Of a stretch of 64,000 nucleotides of DNA, positions 16,851-24,635 are shown one piece after another. This DNA comes from Mycobacterium interjectum. GTDB taxonomy: Bacteria; Actinomycetota; Actinomycetes; Mycobacteriales; Mycobacteriaceae. Every line of letters begins with the position of its first letter. Within the stretch, counting starts at the first letter, position 1. The stretch lies in assembly GCA_002102225.1 (NCBI GenBank), contig LQPB01000092.1:186001-250000 (forward strand), written 5' to 3'. The notes below the pieces were generated by a model. That model was not told the origin of the DNA. It saw nothing but the letters and a program-made list of their open reading frames with translations, and did not search any database. The translations under genes were made by a program, and so were the position numbers.

Positions 16851-17603
16851 ATGGTTATTGCAATGGACATGACGATCGACGAGCTCGCGCGCCGCGTCGA
16901 TATGACGGCGCGAAACGTTCGCGAGTGGCAAACCCTCGGCCTGGTACCACCGCCACAGCGCCGCGGTCGGATCGGGATCTACAACGACGACCACATCTCA
17001 CACATTGAACGCATCAAATCGCTTCGCGTGCAGGGTTTTCCGCTCGACGTCATCCGCCGGATTCTGGAGCAGTCAGGTGAGTCGGCGCCCGAGGTACGCC
17101 GGCTCGCCTGGGAAGTGCTCAGCCCCGCCAACCTCACCGGATCGATGGAGATGAAACGGGCCGACCTGGCCGAACAGTTCGGCGCCGACGCGGAGCGATA
17201 CTTGGCGGAGTGCGGGCTGATCGACGTCGTGGACGACGAATTGCTCATCATCACCGACACCAGAACCTTCGATTACGTCGAGAAGCTCGTCGCCATCGGC
17301 CTGCCCTTGGACAAGATCGCTCGAGCCCTCACCCACATCTCCGATCATCAGATCGCGAGCATGCAGGCGCTCGTCGAGCTCTATCGCGACGAAATCTGGG
17401 AGCCCTTCCTGCACGCCGGGCTACCCATCGACGATTGGCCCGCGATCGCCGACAAGACGATCCGGTTACGGTCCCTGGGGATCGGTCTCGGCATGCAGGC
17501 GTTCCGCAGGGCGATTGACAACGTGGCAGGCAGGATCGCTACCGAGGAAGCCGCGAAGATGGATATGCCGAGGACCACTCGAAAGCGGCAGAGCACCTCC
17601 TGA
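16851..17603 (+). CDS. MerR family transcriptional regulator
   Basis: A 250-residue regulator. The N-terminal MerR winged helix (MTIDELARRVDMTARNVREW, then RIGIYNDDHISHIERIKSL) is followed by a long effector domain of about 170 residues with no metal-binding cysteines, which suggests an organic ligand. ATG codons at 16851, 16863 and 16869 are all in frame; the family N-terminus fits the last two best. It is divergent from the P450 and is its likely regulator. Its last 46 codons are overlapped on the other strand by the 3' end of a monooxygenase gene. Confidence 0.85.
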   Translation: MVIAMDMTIDELARRVDMTARNVREWQTLGLVPPPQRRGRIGIYNDDHISHIERIKSLRVQGFPLDVIRRILEQSGESAPEVRRLAWEVLSPANLTGSMEMKRADLAEQFGADAERYLAECGLIDVVDDELLIITDTRTFDYVEKLVAIGLPLDKIARALTHISDHQIASMQALVELYRDEIWEPFLHAGLPIDDWPAIADKTIRLRSLGIGLGMQAFRRAIDNVAGRIATEEAAKMDMPRTTRKRQSTS

Positions 17604-19094
17604 GTGGTGCAACCAGTCTCGTGGCCGCAGGCGCCAGGTGCGGCGGGCGTATTCCAGCTCGGTGTAGGGCCATTGGGTCACGATGCGTCCGGTGGGCGAG
17701 CGGAAGTAACTGTCGCACCGGGTCCAGATGGTGCGCTCGAGGTCAGCGGAAAGCTGGTCGTTGTATCGCCTTTCGGCTTCCGGGCGCACGTCGACGTATC
17801 CACCCCGGCGTGCCACCCGACTCACCGCGCTGGCGACCAGTCGCGCGCCGGCCTCGAGGATGTAGACGATCGAGTTGCCGCCCTGGTTGGTGTTGGGACC
17901 GTAGAGCATGAAGAAGTTCGGGAATCCGCTGACCGCGACGCCCAAGTAGGCGCTGGGATCGGGTCCCCAGCGCTCGTGCAGGCGCTGTCCCCCGGTCCCG
18001 ATCACGTCGATCCCCGACAGGTAGCGCGACGTCTCAAATCCGGTGGCCAGCACGATCGCATCGACGTCGACGCGCTGGCCGGCCTTGGTGACCACCGACG
18101 TCTCGGTGACGCGGTCGATGGGGGTGGTGACGAGGTCGACATGGTCTTGCTGCAAGGCCCGGTAGTAGTCGTCACCGAGCAGCACCCGCTTACAGCGGAA
18201 CGGGTAGTCCGGTGTCAGTGCCCGCCGGAGCCGCTCGTCGGCCACCGTGCGCTCCAGGAACGACGTTGCGATCCGGGTGCGCTCGGTGACGACGGGGTCG
18301 TCGGCGAAGGTCGCGGTATTGTCGTGCTGAAACTTCCAGATCTGCCAGCGCGTGCGGCGGGTAGCCAAAGGGTTGCGCCGGAATTGCGCCAATTCGCTTG
18401 GGCTGTAGGGGCGGTCGTCCTTGGGGACCATCCACGGCGGGGTGCGCTGGAACACCGTCACGCGGTCGGCGATTTTGGCCAGCTCGGGAACGGCCTGCAC
18501 GCCGCTGGCTCCCGTGCCGATCACCGCCACGTTCTTGCCGGCCAAATCGATGGTGTGATCCCACTGGGCGGTGTGCATGAGCGCGCCGGCGAAGTCGTTC
18601 AGGCCGGCGATATCGGGCAGCTTGAGCGACCCGAACAGACCCACCGCGCAGACCACGACGTCGGCGGACAGGGTGGCGGTGCGCCCGGAGCGTTGCAGCC
18701 GGCAGTCCCATTGCCATGTATCGGCATTCCAGCGGATCGTGTCGACCCGGGTGTGCAGCATGAGGTGGCGACGCAGGTCGAACTCGTCGGCCACCGACTC
18801 CAGGTAGGCCAGGATCTCGGGCTGTCGCGCGTAGGTTCGCGTCCAGGACTTGTTGGGCGCGAACGAAAACGAATACAGGTGGCTCTGGATGTCACAGGCG
18901 GCACCGGGATAGGTGTTGCGCCGCCACGTGCCCCCGACCCCGGCGTCGGCCTCGATAATCGTCAGGTCGTCGATGCCTGCGCGGCGCAGCGCCACGGCGG
19001 TTCCCAGACCGCCGAACCCGGCCCCGATGATCGCCACCTTCGGTGAGGGCCGGTGCCGCGTCGCGGCCCGGGCTCGCCCGAGGACGTACTTCAC
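17466..19094 (-). CDS. Baeyer-Villiger-type flavin monooxygenase
   Basis: A 542-residue FAD/NADPH enzyme. FAD motif GAGFGG is at about 24-29, followed by GVGGTWRRNTYPGAACD; the Baeyer-Villiger fingerprint FxGxxxHxxxW is present as FAGALMHTAQW, and the NADPH motif is GTGASG. It converts ketones to esters or lactones, or acts on heteroatoms. The GTG start overlaps the stop codon of the second monooxygenase (GTGA). The C-terminus is odd. After TQWPYTELEYARRTWRLRP, where homologs usually end, about 50 more residues are read antisense through the end of the MerR gene, probably because the original stop was lost. Confidence 0.88.
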   Translation of the reverse strand: MKYVLGRARAATRHRPSPKVAIIGAGFGGLGTAVALRRAGIDDLTIIEADAGVGGTWRRNTYPGAACDIQSHLYSFSFAPNKSWTRTYARQPEILAYLESVADEFDLRRHLMLHTRVDTIRWNADTWQWDCRLQRSGRTATLSADVVVCAVGLFGSLKLPDIAGLNDFAGALMHTAQWDHTIDLAGKNVAVIGTGASGVQAVPELAKIADRVTVFQRTPPWMVPKDDRPYSPSELAQFRRNPLATRRTRWQIWKFQHDNTATFADDPVVTERTRIATSFLERTVADERLRRALTPDYPFRCKRVLLGDDYYRALQQDHVDLVTTPIDRVTETSVVTKAGQRVDVDAIVLATGFETSRYLSGIDVIGTGGQRLHERWGPDPSAYLGVAVSGFPNFFMLYGPNTNQGGNSIVYILEAGARLVASAVSRVARRGGYVDVRPEAERRYNDQLSADLERTIWTRCDSYFRSPTGRIVTQWPYTELEYARRTWRLRPRDWLHHSGGALPLSSGPRHIHLRGFLGSDPACHVVNRPAERLHAETDPQGP

Positions 19095-20869
19095 GGGCCG
19101 GCCCCGCGAATCTCGAGCCCTTCCATGTCCCCGGCGGCCCGCCATGCCGTCAAGATGTCGTCGTATTCGGTCGGAGCGCCGATGAAGAAGCTGCCCTGCC
19201 GAGTCTTGGCGTCCGCCTTGCCTTCCCGGTTGTAGTAGCCCGGGGTGCAGGTCTTCGCCCGCTCGGCGGTCGCGGATGAACGGGCCACCACCATGTCGAC
19301 CCAGGCGGCTTCGGCGGCGGGTGACGCCTCGATCTCGGTGACGCCGCGAGCCAGCGCCCAGGCGATGATCCACGCGGCATGGCTCGCCTGCACGTCCAGC
19401 AGGTAAGGGAAGTTCACCGTGAGCCCGGCCTGGGCGATGCTTTCGATGAAACAATTCGGAAAGCCGTTGGCGCACAGCCCCTGAAACGTGCGCACGCCGT
19501 CGCGCCACCGGTCGGTCAGCGTCACGCCGTCGCGGCCGATCAGCTCGAACCCCGTGCGCCGGCAATAGTCGGTTCCCACCTCGAAACCCGTCGCGAAAAT
19601 CAGGCAATCGAGTTCGTAGCTCACTCCGTCGACCACGACGCCGTCCTCGGTGATGCGCTCCACCCCGCGGCCCCGGGTGTCGACCAGGGTGACATTGTCA
19701 CGGTTGAACGTCTGCAGATAATCGTCGTGAAAGCAGGGGCGCTTGCAGAAGTATCCATACCAGGGTTTGAGCGCCTCGGCGGTGGCGGGGTCGGCCACGA
19801 TCTCGTCGACTCGCGCCCGGATCTCCTCCATCTTCGCGAAGTCGGCCAGCTCGATGTTGAGCCCCGGTGCGCCGTCGCCGTCTTGGCGCATGACCGGAAG
19901 TTTCCGGGTGATGCTTGTCCACGCGTCGGCCACCAGGTCTTCCTCGGCCTGCCCGCCGGCCGTCAGGACCTGGAAGTTCCGGATGCGTTCGCGCTGCCAA
20001 CCGGGCCGTAATGTGTTGGCCCACTGGGTATCCGTCGGCCGATTGGCTCGCACGTCGACCGAGGACGGCGTGCGCTGGAAGACGAACAGGCGCTGCGCGG
20101 CCGCGGCGAGGTGCGGGACGCACTGGACTGCCGTCGCGCCCGTGCCGATGATGCCGACGCGCTTTCCGGCGAGGTTCTCCAGCCTCTCGCCGGTGTAGCC
20201 GTAATCCCACCGGCTGGTGTGGAAGGCCTTGCCGCGAAAGCGACCGAGACCCTCGATCCCCGGCAGCTTGGGTTTGGCCTGATAGCCGTTGGCCATGGAG
20301 ACGAACTTGGCCCGCATCTCGTCGCCGTGATTGGTCCGGATGATCCAGCGCGAAGTCTTTGCATCCCAACGTATCTCGTGCACCTCGGTCCGCAGGCAGG
20401 CGTCGCGGTAGAGGTCGTAGCGCTCGGCGACGCGCTGGCAGTGCGCAAAGATCTCCGAGCCCCTGGCGTACTTGTCCGAGGGAAGATAGCCGAGCTCCTC
20501 CAGCAGCGGCATGTACACGTAGGACTCGACATCGCAGGCGATCCCCGGGTAGCGGTTCCAGTACCAGGTGCCCCCCACGTCGGCCGCTCGGTCGATCAAC
20601 CGCACGCTGTCGACGCCGTGCTCTCGCAGCCGCGCGCCCGTCAGCAGCCCGCCGAAACCCGCGCCGATGACCGCGACGTCCACCTCGTCGGTGAGCGGCG
20701 CACGGGTGAACGTTCCATCCACCCACGGGTCCTCGGCGAATCGGGCGAAGGCGCCCGCCGTCTCCACGTACTGCGCGATCCCGTCGGGGCGCAGGCGCCG
20801 CGCCCGCTCCTCGGCGTAGCGCCGCCGCAGCGCGTCGACGTCGAACGTCACGCCCACGGTGTCGGTCAC
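19091..20869 (-). CDS. Baeyer-Villiger monooxygenase (long form)
   Basis: A 592-residue flavoprotein of the cyclohexanone or phenylacetone-monooxygenase group, with the usual N-terminal extension (VDALRRRYAEERARRLRP). The FAD motif is GAGFGG (about 69-74) and is followed by GGTWYWNRYPGIACDVES. The fingerprint is FRGKAFHTSRWDY, and the NADPH motif is GTGATA. NADPH and O2 are used to insert oxygen next to a ketone. It overlaps the next monooxygenase by four bases and sits directly downstream of a TetR gene and an operator-like region, so the pair forms one TetR-controlled operon (inferred). Confidence 0.93.
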   Translation of the reverse strand: MTDTVGVTFDVDALRRRYAEERARRLRPDGIAQYVETAGAFARFAEDPWVDGTFTRAPLTDEVDVAVIGAGFGGLLTGARLREHGVDSVRLIDRAADVGGTWYWNRYPGIACDVESYVYMPLLEELGYLPSDKYARGSEIFAHCQRVAERYDLYRDACLRTEVHEIRWDAKTSRWIIRTNHGDEMRAKFVSMANGYQAKPKLPGIEGLGRFRGKAFHTSRWDYGYTGERLENLAGKRVGIIGTGATAVQCVPHLAAAAQRLFVFQRTPSSVDVRANRPTDTQWANTLRPGWQRERIRNFQVLTAGGQAEEDLVADAWTSITRKLPVMRQDGDGAPGLNIELADFAKMEEIRARVDEIVADPATAEALKPWYGYFCKRPCFHDDYLQTFNRDNVTLVDTRGRGVERITEDGVVVDGVSYELDCLIFATGFEVGTDYCRRTGFELIGRDGVTLTDRWRDGVRTFQGLCANGFPNCFIESIAQAGLTVNFPYLLDVQASHAAWIIAWALARGVTEIEASPAAEAAWVDMVVARSSATAERAKTCTPGYYNREGKADAKTRQGSFFIGAPTEYDDILTAWRAAGDMEGLEIRGAGP

Positions 20870-20901
20870 GGCATCGACTTCCTCATCGTGACCCCGACTA
20901 T

Positions 20902-20926
20902 ATAATCAATCAATTGATCATATCAA
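20902..20926. promoter_or_regulatory. Candidate TetR operator upstream of the monooxygenases
   Basis: This AT-rich block holds the palindrome ATCAATTGAT (20909-20918) and TTGAT/ATCAA (20914-20918 and 20922-20926). It also contains ATAATC and TGATCA elements that recur between the two TetR genes at 21613-21627. It lies between the first monooxygenase start and the end of the TetR gene. Confidence 0.45.
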
Positions 20927-21573
20927 TGGTCCGCGCGACCGCGATGCCGAGCCCGCGGCCGTGCCGGCCCCTCCGACCTCCGGCCGCTCGGACCCAGCAG
21001 CGTTCCCCTGATCAGCTTCTTCGCCGAGCGCAGCGCCGCCTGGTACTCCTCGGGAGGCAGCGACGCCCCCAGCTCGGTGAGGCCGTAGATCAACGAGTAG
21101 ATCGCCTCGGAGGCACCCTGCGGGGCGCCCTTCAAGATGCCGTCGATGATGTCGCGAAACGCCGTAAACCCGCCGTTGCCGGCTTGTTCGGAGTCGAGGG
21201 CAACCGCGCTTTCGGCCCGGATCGCCCACTCGAAAGCCGCGAGGTCTGGGAACTCCCGCATCAACTGGCCCGATTCGTCGAGCACCGCCTCGATCCGGTC
21301 GATGGCGTCTCCGGGACGGGCGGCGGCCCGGCGCAGCCGTGGCAGCGCGACGTCGGTTCTGGCCGCGACGGCCGCCCTGATCAACGCCGACTTGTTCGGG
21401 AAGTAGTTGTACAGGCTGGCACTGGTCACCTCCGCGGTGCGGGCGATCTCGCGGATGGTCGTCTTGGAGTAGCCCACCCGCGCCACGCAGCGCATGGTGG
21501 CGACGATGATCCGCCGGCGGGTCTCCTCGCCACTGGCACCGACCGGGCGGCCCAGCTGCGCACCCGTCACCAT
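20923..21573 (-). CDS. TetR family regulator (paralog A)
   Basis: A 216-residue repressor. The helix-turn-helix lies in residues 18-65 (TRRRIIVATMRCVARVGYSKTTIREIARTAEVTSASLYNYFPNKSAL). The ligand domain is followed by a basic, disordered-looking tail. It opens with LGRPVGASG, the same as the divergent TetR gene beyond 21660, and the two align through the DNA-binding domain, so they are paralogs. It lies upstream of the two monooxygenase genes on the same strand and is their likely regulator. Confidence 0.88.
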   Translation of the reverse strand: MVTGAQLGRPVGASGEETRRRIIVATMRCVARVGYSKTTIREIARTAEVTSASLYNYFPNKSALIRAAVAARTDVALPRLRRAAARPGDAIDRIEAVLDESGQLMREFPDLAAFEWAIRAESAVALDSEQAGNGGFTAFRDIIDGILKGAPQGASEAIYSLIYGLTELGASLPPEEYQAALRSAKKLIRGTLLGPSGRRSEGPARPRARHRGRADH

Positions 21574-21612
21574 GTCGTCACTCCTGCGTCCCGTCGGCCG
21601 ACCTCGTCGAAT

Positions 21613-21632
21613 ATAATCGTCTGATCAATTAT
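21613..21632. promoter_or_regulatory. Candidate operator between paralogous TetR genes
   Basis: ATAAT (21613-21617) and ATTAT (21628-21632) flank GATC in an AT-rich dyad between the divergent TetR genes. ATAATC and TGATCA elements are shared with the block at 20902-20920. Confidence 0.4.
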
Positions 21633-21659
21633 GGCCCGGCTGCGGCGCGGAGGTGCGCG

Positions 21660-22346
21660 GTGAGTGACCGCAGGACCGCGACGTCGTCGCCGCTGGGCCG
21701 CCCAGTGGGCGCCAGCGGTGCACAGACCAGGGCCCGCATCATCGTCGCGGCCATGCGCTGCGTGGCCGAAGTGGGCTACTCCAGGGCGACGATTCGCGAG
21801 ATCGCCAAGGCCGCCGAGATGACCAGCGGCAGCCTGTATCACTATTTCCCGAACAAGTCCGCGTTGCTCGCGGCGACCGCACAGCACATCGACGAGATCG
21901 CGGCCGCCCGGTTGCGGGCCGCCGCCGCCCTAGCCGGCGACGCCATGGACCGGATGGAGGCGGTGCTGGACGAGATGCACGGGCTGCTGCGCGAGTACCC
22001 GCACCTGGCCGCGTTCGATCGGGCGATGCGGGCCGAAGGGGCCGCCCACCCACGCCGCGGCCGGGCGCGCAACCCCGGGTTAAAAGCGTTGCGCGACATC
22101 ATCGATCAAATCCTCGACGAGGCCCGGGCGCGGAACACGCTGCCACCGGACACCGAACCGGACGGCGCGGTCGACGCAATCTATGCGCTGGCCCGCGGTC
22201 TGATGGAGCGCGCGGCCCACCTGACCCCGGATGCCTACGCGGCCACGCTGGTTTCGGCCAAGGAACTGATCAGGGGAACGCTCTTCGCGCCGCAAGCGAG
22301 TCGCCGAGGGTCCACACCGCAACGCCGATCAAAACGAGATCCTTGA
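21660..22346 (+). CDS. TetR family regulator (paralog B)
   Basis: A 228-residue repressor starting at GTG 21660 with GGAGG nine to thirteen bases upstream. The DNA-binding domain (TRARIIVAAMRCVAEVGYSRATIREIAKAAEMTSGSLYHYFPNKSAL) is close to that of paralog A, including the recognition region, so both may bind the same operators. The ligand domain differs and is rich in charged residues. The C-terminal 25 codons overlap the 3' end of the convergent DUF417 gene. Confidence 0.88.
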   Translation: MSDRRTATSSPLGRPVGASGAQTRARIIVAAMRCVAEVGYSRATIREIAKAAEMTSGSLYHYFPNKSALLAATAQHIDEIAAARLRAAAALAGDAMDRMEAVLDEMHGLLREYPHLAAFDRAMRAEGAAHPRRGRARNPGLKALRDIIDQILDEARARNTLPPDTEPDGAVDAIYALARGLMERAAHLTPDAYAATLVSAKELIRGTLFAPQASRRGSTPQRRSKRDP

Positions 22347-22761
22347 GCAGGAACTGGCCCGGCAGTGCGGACAACACGGGCAGGCCGGCGGCGTGCGTGG
22401 AGACCACCCCGGGAGTGGTGAACAGGAAGCTCAGCGTTCCCATGAAGAGCACCACCGCCAGCGCGCTGCCGATCGCCGATGCGCGGGGCCATACCGGGCG
22501 CAGCGCAATAAGTAGCGCCGCAACGATTTCCATCGACCCCAGGCCGCGCGCCACCTCGGTGACGCTGAGCACGTGGTAGATCCAGCTTATCAGCGGGTTG
22601 TGCTCGATGAGCACCCGCGACTCCATCTTCACGTATTTGCCGAACCCGATCCAGGCCAGGACGACCACCAGCCCGTAACGGCTGATCAGTTGCCCCGACG
22701 CGGTCAGCGACCGCGCGAGACGAGGTGGTGTCGTGCCGGTGGCCAGGCCGTGGTCGATCAT
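22270..22761 (-). CDS. DUF417 family membrane protein
   Basis: A 163-residue inner-membrane protein with four predicted helices (ISRYGLVVVLAWIGFGKYVKME; MEIVAALLIALRP; AVVLFMGTLSFLFTT; FLLKDLVLIGVAVWTLGDSL). This is the pattern of the DUF417/YkgB family, linked in enterobacteria to reactive-chlorine response; its role here is unknown. ATG 22761 with an upstream AGGAAGGA is preferred over an in-frame start at 22827. Its 3' end overlaps that of the TetR paralog B gene by 77 bases, tail to tail. Confidence 0.8.
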   Translation of the reverse strand: MIDHGLATGTTPPRLARSLTASGQLISRYGLVVVLAWIGFGKYVKMESRVLIEHNPLISWIYHVLSVTEVARGLGSMEIVAALLIALRPVWPRASAIGSALAVVLFMGTLSFLFTTPGVVSTHAAGLPVLSALPGQFLLKDLVLIGVAVWTLGDSLAARRAFP

Positions 22762-22881
22762 GGGCGGTGGGTCCTTCCTGCGGTGGGGCCGCGACGGGAT
22801 GTCGCTCCATACGGACCCACGATCCACACCACGATTGGGTTCAGCCTCCCAATCGCTCGGGTGCCGCGACCGACCGACTGA

Positions 22882-23355
22882 CTACCGCGGCGCGTAGCGA
22901 TCGCGCAGCTTGGCCAGCGTCGCCTCGATGCCGGCGGCATTGCCCTTGCGGAAACCCATCCGTTCGTAGTACTTCAGCCCGTTCTTGACCGCGCCGGCCT
23001 GGCTGTAGTCGAACGTCTCGGTGACCCGCGTGCGGGTCGGCGAGAGCGACTCGAACTCCCAGCGCCATCGGTGCCCTACCGGATGGCGCCATTCGACCAA
23101 TTCGTTCGGCTTGAGGGCGGTCACGGTGCTGGTGATGCGGTAGGGGACGCCGTACATCTTCATGTGCGTCGAAAACTTCGAACCGACAACGAGTTCCGCC
23201 GGAACCTTGATGTTGTCGCCGACCGTGCCCGAGCCGTCCAATTCGTGGTGGCGCCGGGGATCGGCGGCCATCGCGTACAACTGGGCGGCGGGCGCATCCA
23301 CTTCAACGGACCGACTTACCTGGCGGGGCCCCGCGTCGACAACGTTGACGGTCAT
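22882..23355 (-). CDS. SRPBCC / polyketide-cyclase-like protein
   Basis: A 157-residue single-domain START/SRPBCC protein. It opens with [19 protein letters not shown], has the central [16 protein letters not shown] strands and ends in a long C-terminal helix ([18 protein letters not shown]). The fold makes a hydrophobic pocket for lipids or polyketides. AAGGAG lies upstream of ATG 23355. It is divergent from a mycofactocin-type SDR across a palindromic gap, so joint control is likely. The ligand is unknown. Confidence 0.85.
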   Translation of the reverse strand: MTVNVVDAGPRQVSRSVEVDAPAAQLYAMAADPRRHHELDGSGTVGDNIKVPAELVVGSKFSTHMKMYGVPYRITSTVTALKPNELVEWRHPVGHRWRWEFESLSPTRTRVTETFDYSQAGAVKNGLKYYERMGFRKGNAAGIEATLAKLRDRYAPR

Positions 23356-23425
23356 GACGGTCTCCTTCCGCGCGGCCGGTTGCGCCGTCGACGCTACGCT
23401 TCGCCGAGTTGAACTTTTACAACAC

Positions 23426-23435
23426 TGTTCGAACA
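23426..23435. promoter_or_regulatory. Palindromic operator TGTTCGAACA
   Basis: A perfect ten-base palindrome, TGTTCGAACA, lies midway between the divergent SRPBCC and SDR genes. A related TTGAAC half-site lies 15 bases to its left (23409-23414). It is a likely repressor site; no regulator gene adjoins it. Confidence 0.45.
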
Positions 23436-23460
23436 ACGACCTTGGGCATGGAGGGGTTCG

Positions 23461-24282
23461 GTGAGCCAGTCGATTCCGGGAAGGGTGGCGCTGATTACCG
23501 GCGCCGCACGGGGCCAGGGACGGTCGCACGCGGTGCGGCTCAGCGCCGAGGGCGCCGACATCATCGCGGTCGACATCGCCGGACCGCTGCCCCCCAGCGT
23601 TCCCTACGATTCACCGACCGCCGACGACCTCGCCGAGACGGCGCGGCTGGTCCGGGCCAACGGTAGGAAGGTCGTCGCGTCGGCGGTCGACATCCGCGAC
23701 CTCGACGCGCTGACCGCCGCCGTCGACGCGGCCGTCGGCGAACTGGGCCGCCTGGACATCATCGTCGCCAACGCGGGCATCTGCAGTCCCGCGCCCTGGG
23801 ACCAAATCACCGCGCAAGCGTTCCGCGACACCATCGACACGAACGTGATCGGCACCTGGAACACGGTGATGGCCGGCGCCCAGCACATCATCGACGGCGG
23901 CCGGGGCGGCTCCATCATCCTCGTCGGGTCCGCCGCCGGCATCAACATGCAGTCGTTCATGATCCACTACACGGCCAGCAAACATGCCGTGGTCGGGATG
24001 GCCCGCGCATTCGCCGCCGAACTCGGCCGGTACAACATCCGGGTCAACAGTTTGAACCCGGGCGCGGTCTCGACCCCGATGGGCACCGGTCGCATGCGCG
24101 ACGCCCTTCGATCGGCCGCCGACTCCTACCCCCACCTCAGGGGCCTGCACAAACCGCTGCTGCCCGACGGCACCGCCCAGCCCGAAGACATCTCCGACGC
24201 GGTCGCCTGGCTGGCATCGGACCAATCCAGGCTGGTGACCGCCAGCCAGGTCTCCGTCGACAGCGGCGTCGGCTACGTCTGA
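23461..24282 (+). CDS. Mycofactocin-type SDR family oxidoreductase
   Basis: A 273-residue SDR starting at GTG 23461. The cofactor motif is [14 protein letters not shown], with [10 protein letters not shown] after the second strand. The extra segment [18 protein letters not shown] (about residues 47-64) marks SDRs that carry a tightly bound nicotinamide cofactor re-oxidised by mycofactocin. NAG is present as VANAGIC, the active site is YTASK and the end reads [11 protein letters not shown]. It should oxidise an alcohol, with electrons passed to mycofactocin. No mycofactocin biosynthesis gene is in view. The substrate is unknown. Confidence 0.85.
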   Translation: MSQSIPGRVALITGAARGQGRSHAVRLSAEGADIIAVDIAGPLPPSVPYDSPTADDLAETARLVRANGRKVVASAVDIRDLDALTAAVDAAVGELGRLDIIVANAGICSPAPWDQITAQAFRDTIDTNVIGTWNTVMAGAQHIIDGGRGGSIILVGSAAGINMQSFMIHYTASKHAVVGMARAFAAELGRYNIRVNSLNPGAVSTPMGTGRMRDALRSAADSYPHLRGLHKPLLPDGTAQPEDISDAVAWLASDQSRLVTASQVSVDSGVGYV

Positions 24283-24390
24283 TCGCCAGCCCGGAGCTGC
24301 CGTCGCTCGCCGGCCGGGCAGAATGGTGCTGCCTGCGTTCACCCCGCCGATCCGGGAACACCCAAGGGGCGGCAACGTTGGGTGGAGGTG

Positions 24391-24405
24391 TACTCCCAGG
24401 GGGTA
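24391..24405 (+). promoter_or_regulatory. RicR/CsoR-like copper operator
   Basis: TACTCCCAGGGGGTA is a 15-base dyad that fits the reported mycobacterial RicR box TACCC-N5-GGGTA with one mismatch. It ends 17 bases before the copper chaperone start codon, where a copper-responsive repressor would act. Confidence 0.6.
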
Positions 24406-24422
24406 TCGGCGAAAGGAGCGGC

Positions 24423-24635
24423 ATGGCGACCAGCGAGTACCGGGTGACCGGGATGACCTGCGGGCACTGCGAGGCCGCCGTCCGGGCCGAGGTCGCCCAG
24501 ATCCCGGGCGTCGACGGCATCGACGTCAACGCACGCAGCGGCCGGCTCGTGGTGGTCAGTTCCGTGCCCATCGACGCGAATGCGGTGCTGGGCGCCGTCG
24601 ACGAAGCCGGCTACGAGGCGGTCCTGGTCGCGTGA
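24423..24635 (+). CDS. Heavy-metal-associated (CopZ-like) copper chaperone
   Basis: A 70-residue single HMA domain with the metal site GMTCGHC (Cys-x-x-Cys at about residues 13-16) and the ferredoxin-like beta-alpha-beta pattern ending in [11 protein letters not shown]. It should bind Cu(I) in the cytoplasm and pass it to the ATPase encoded next, whose GTG overlaps its stop codon. GAAAGGAG precedes the ATG. A RicR-like palindrome just upstream suggests copper-induced expression. Confidence 0.92.
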   Translation: MATSEYRVTGMTCGHCEAAVRAEVAQIPGVDGIDVNARSGRLVVVSSVPIDANAVLGAVDEAGYEAVLVA

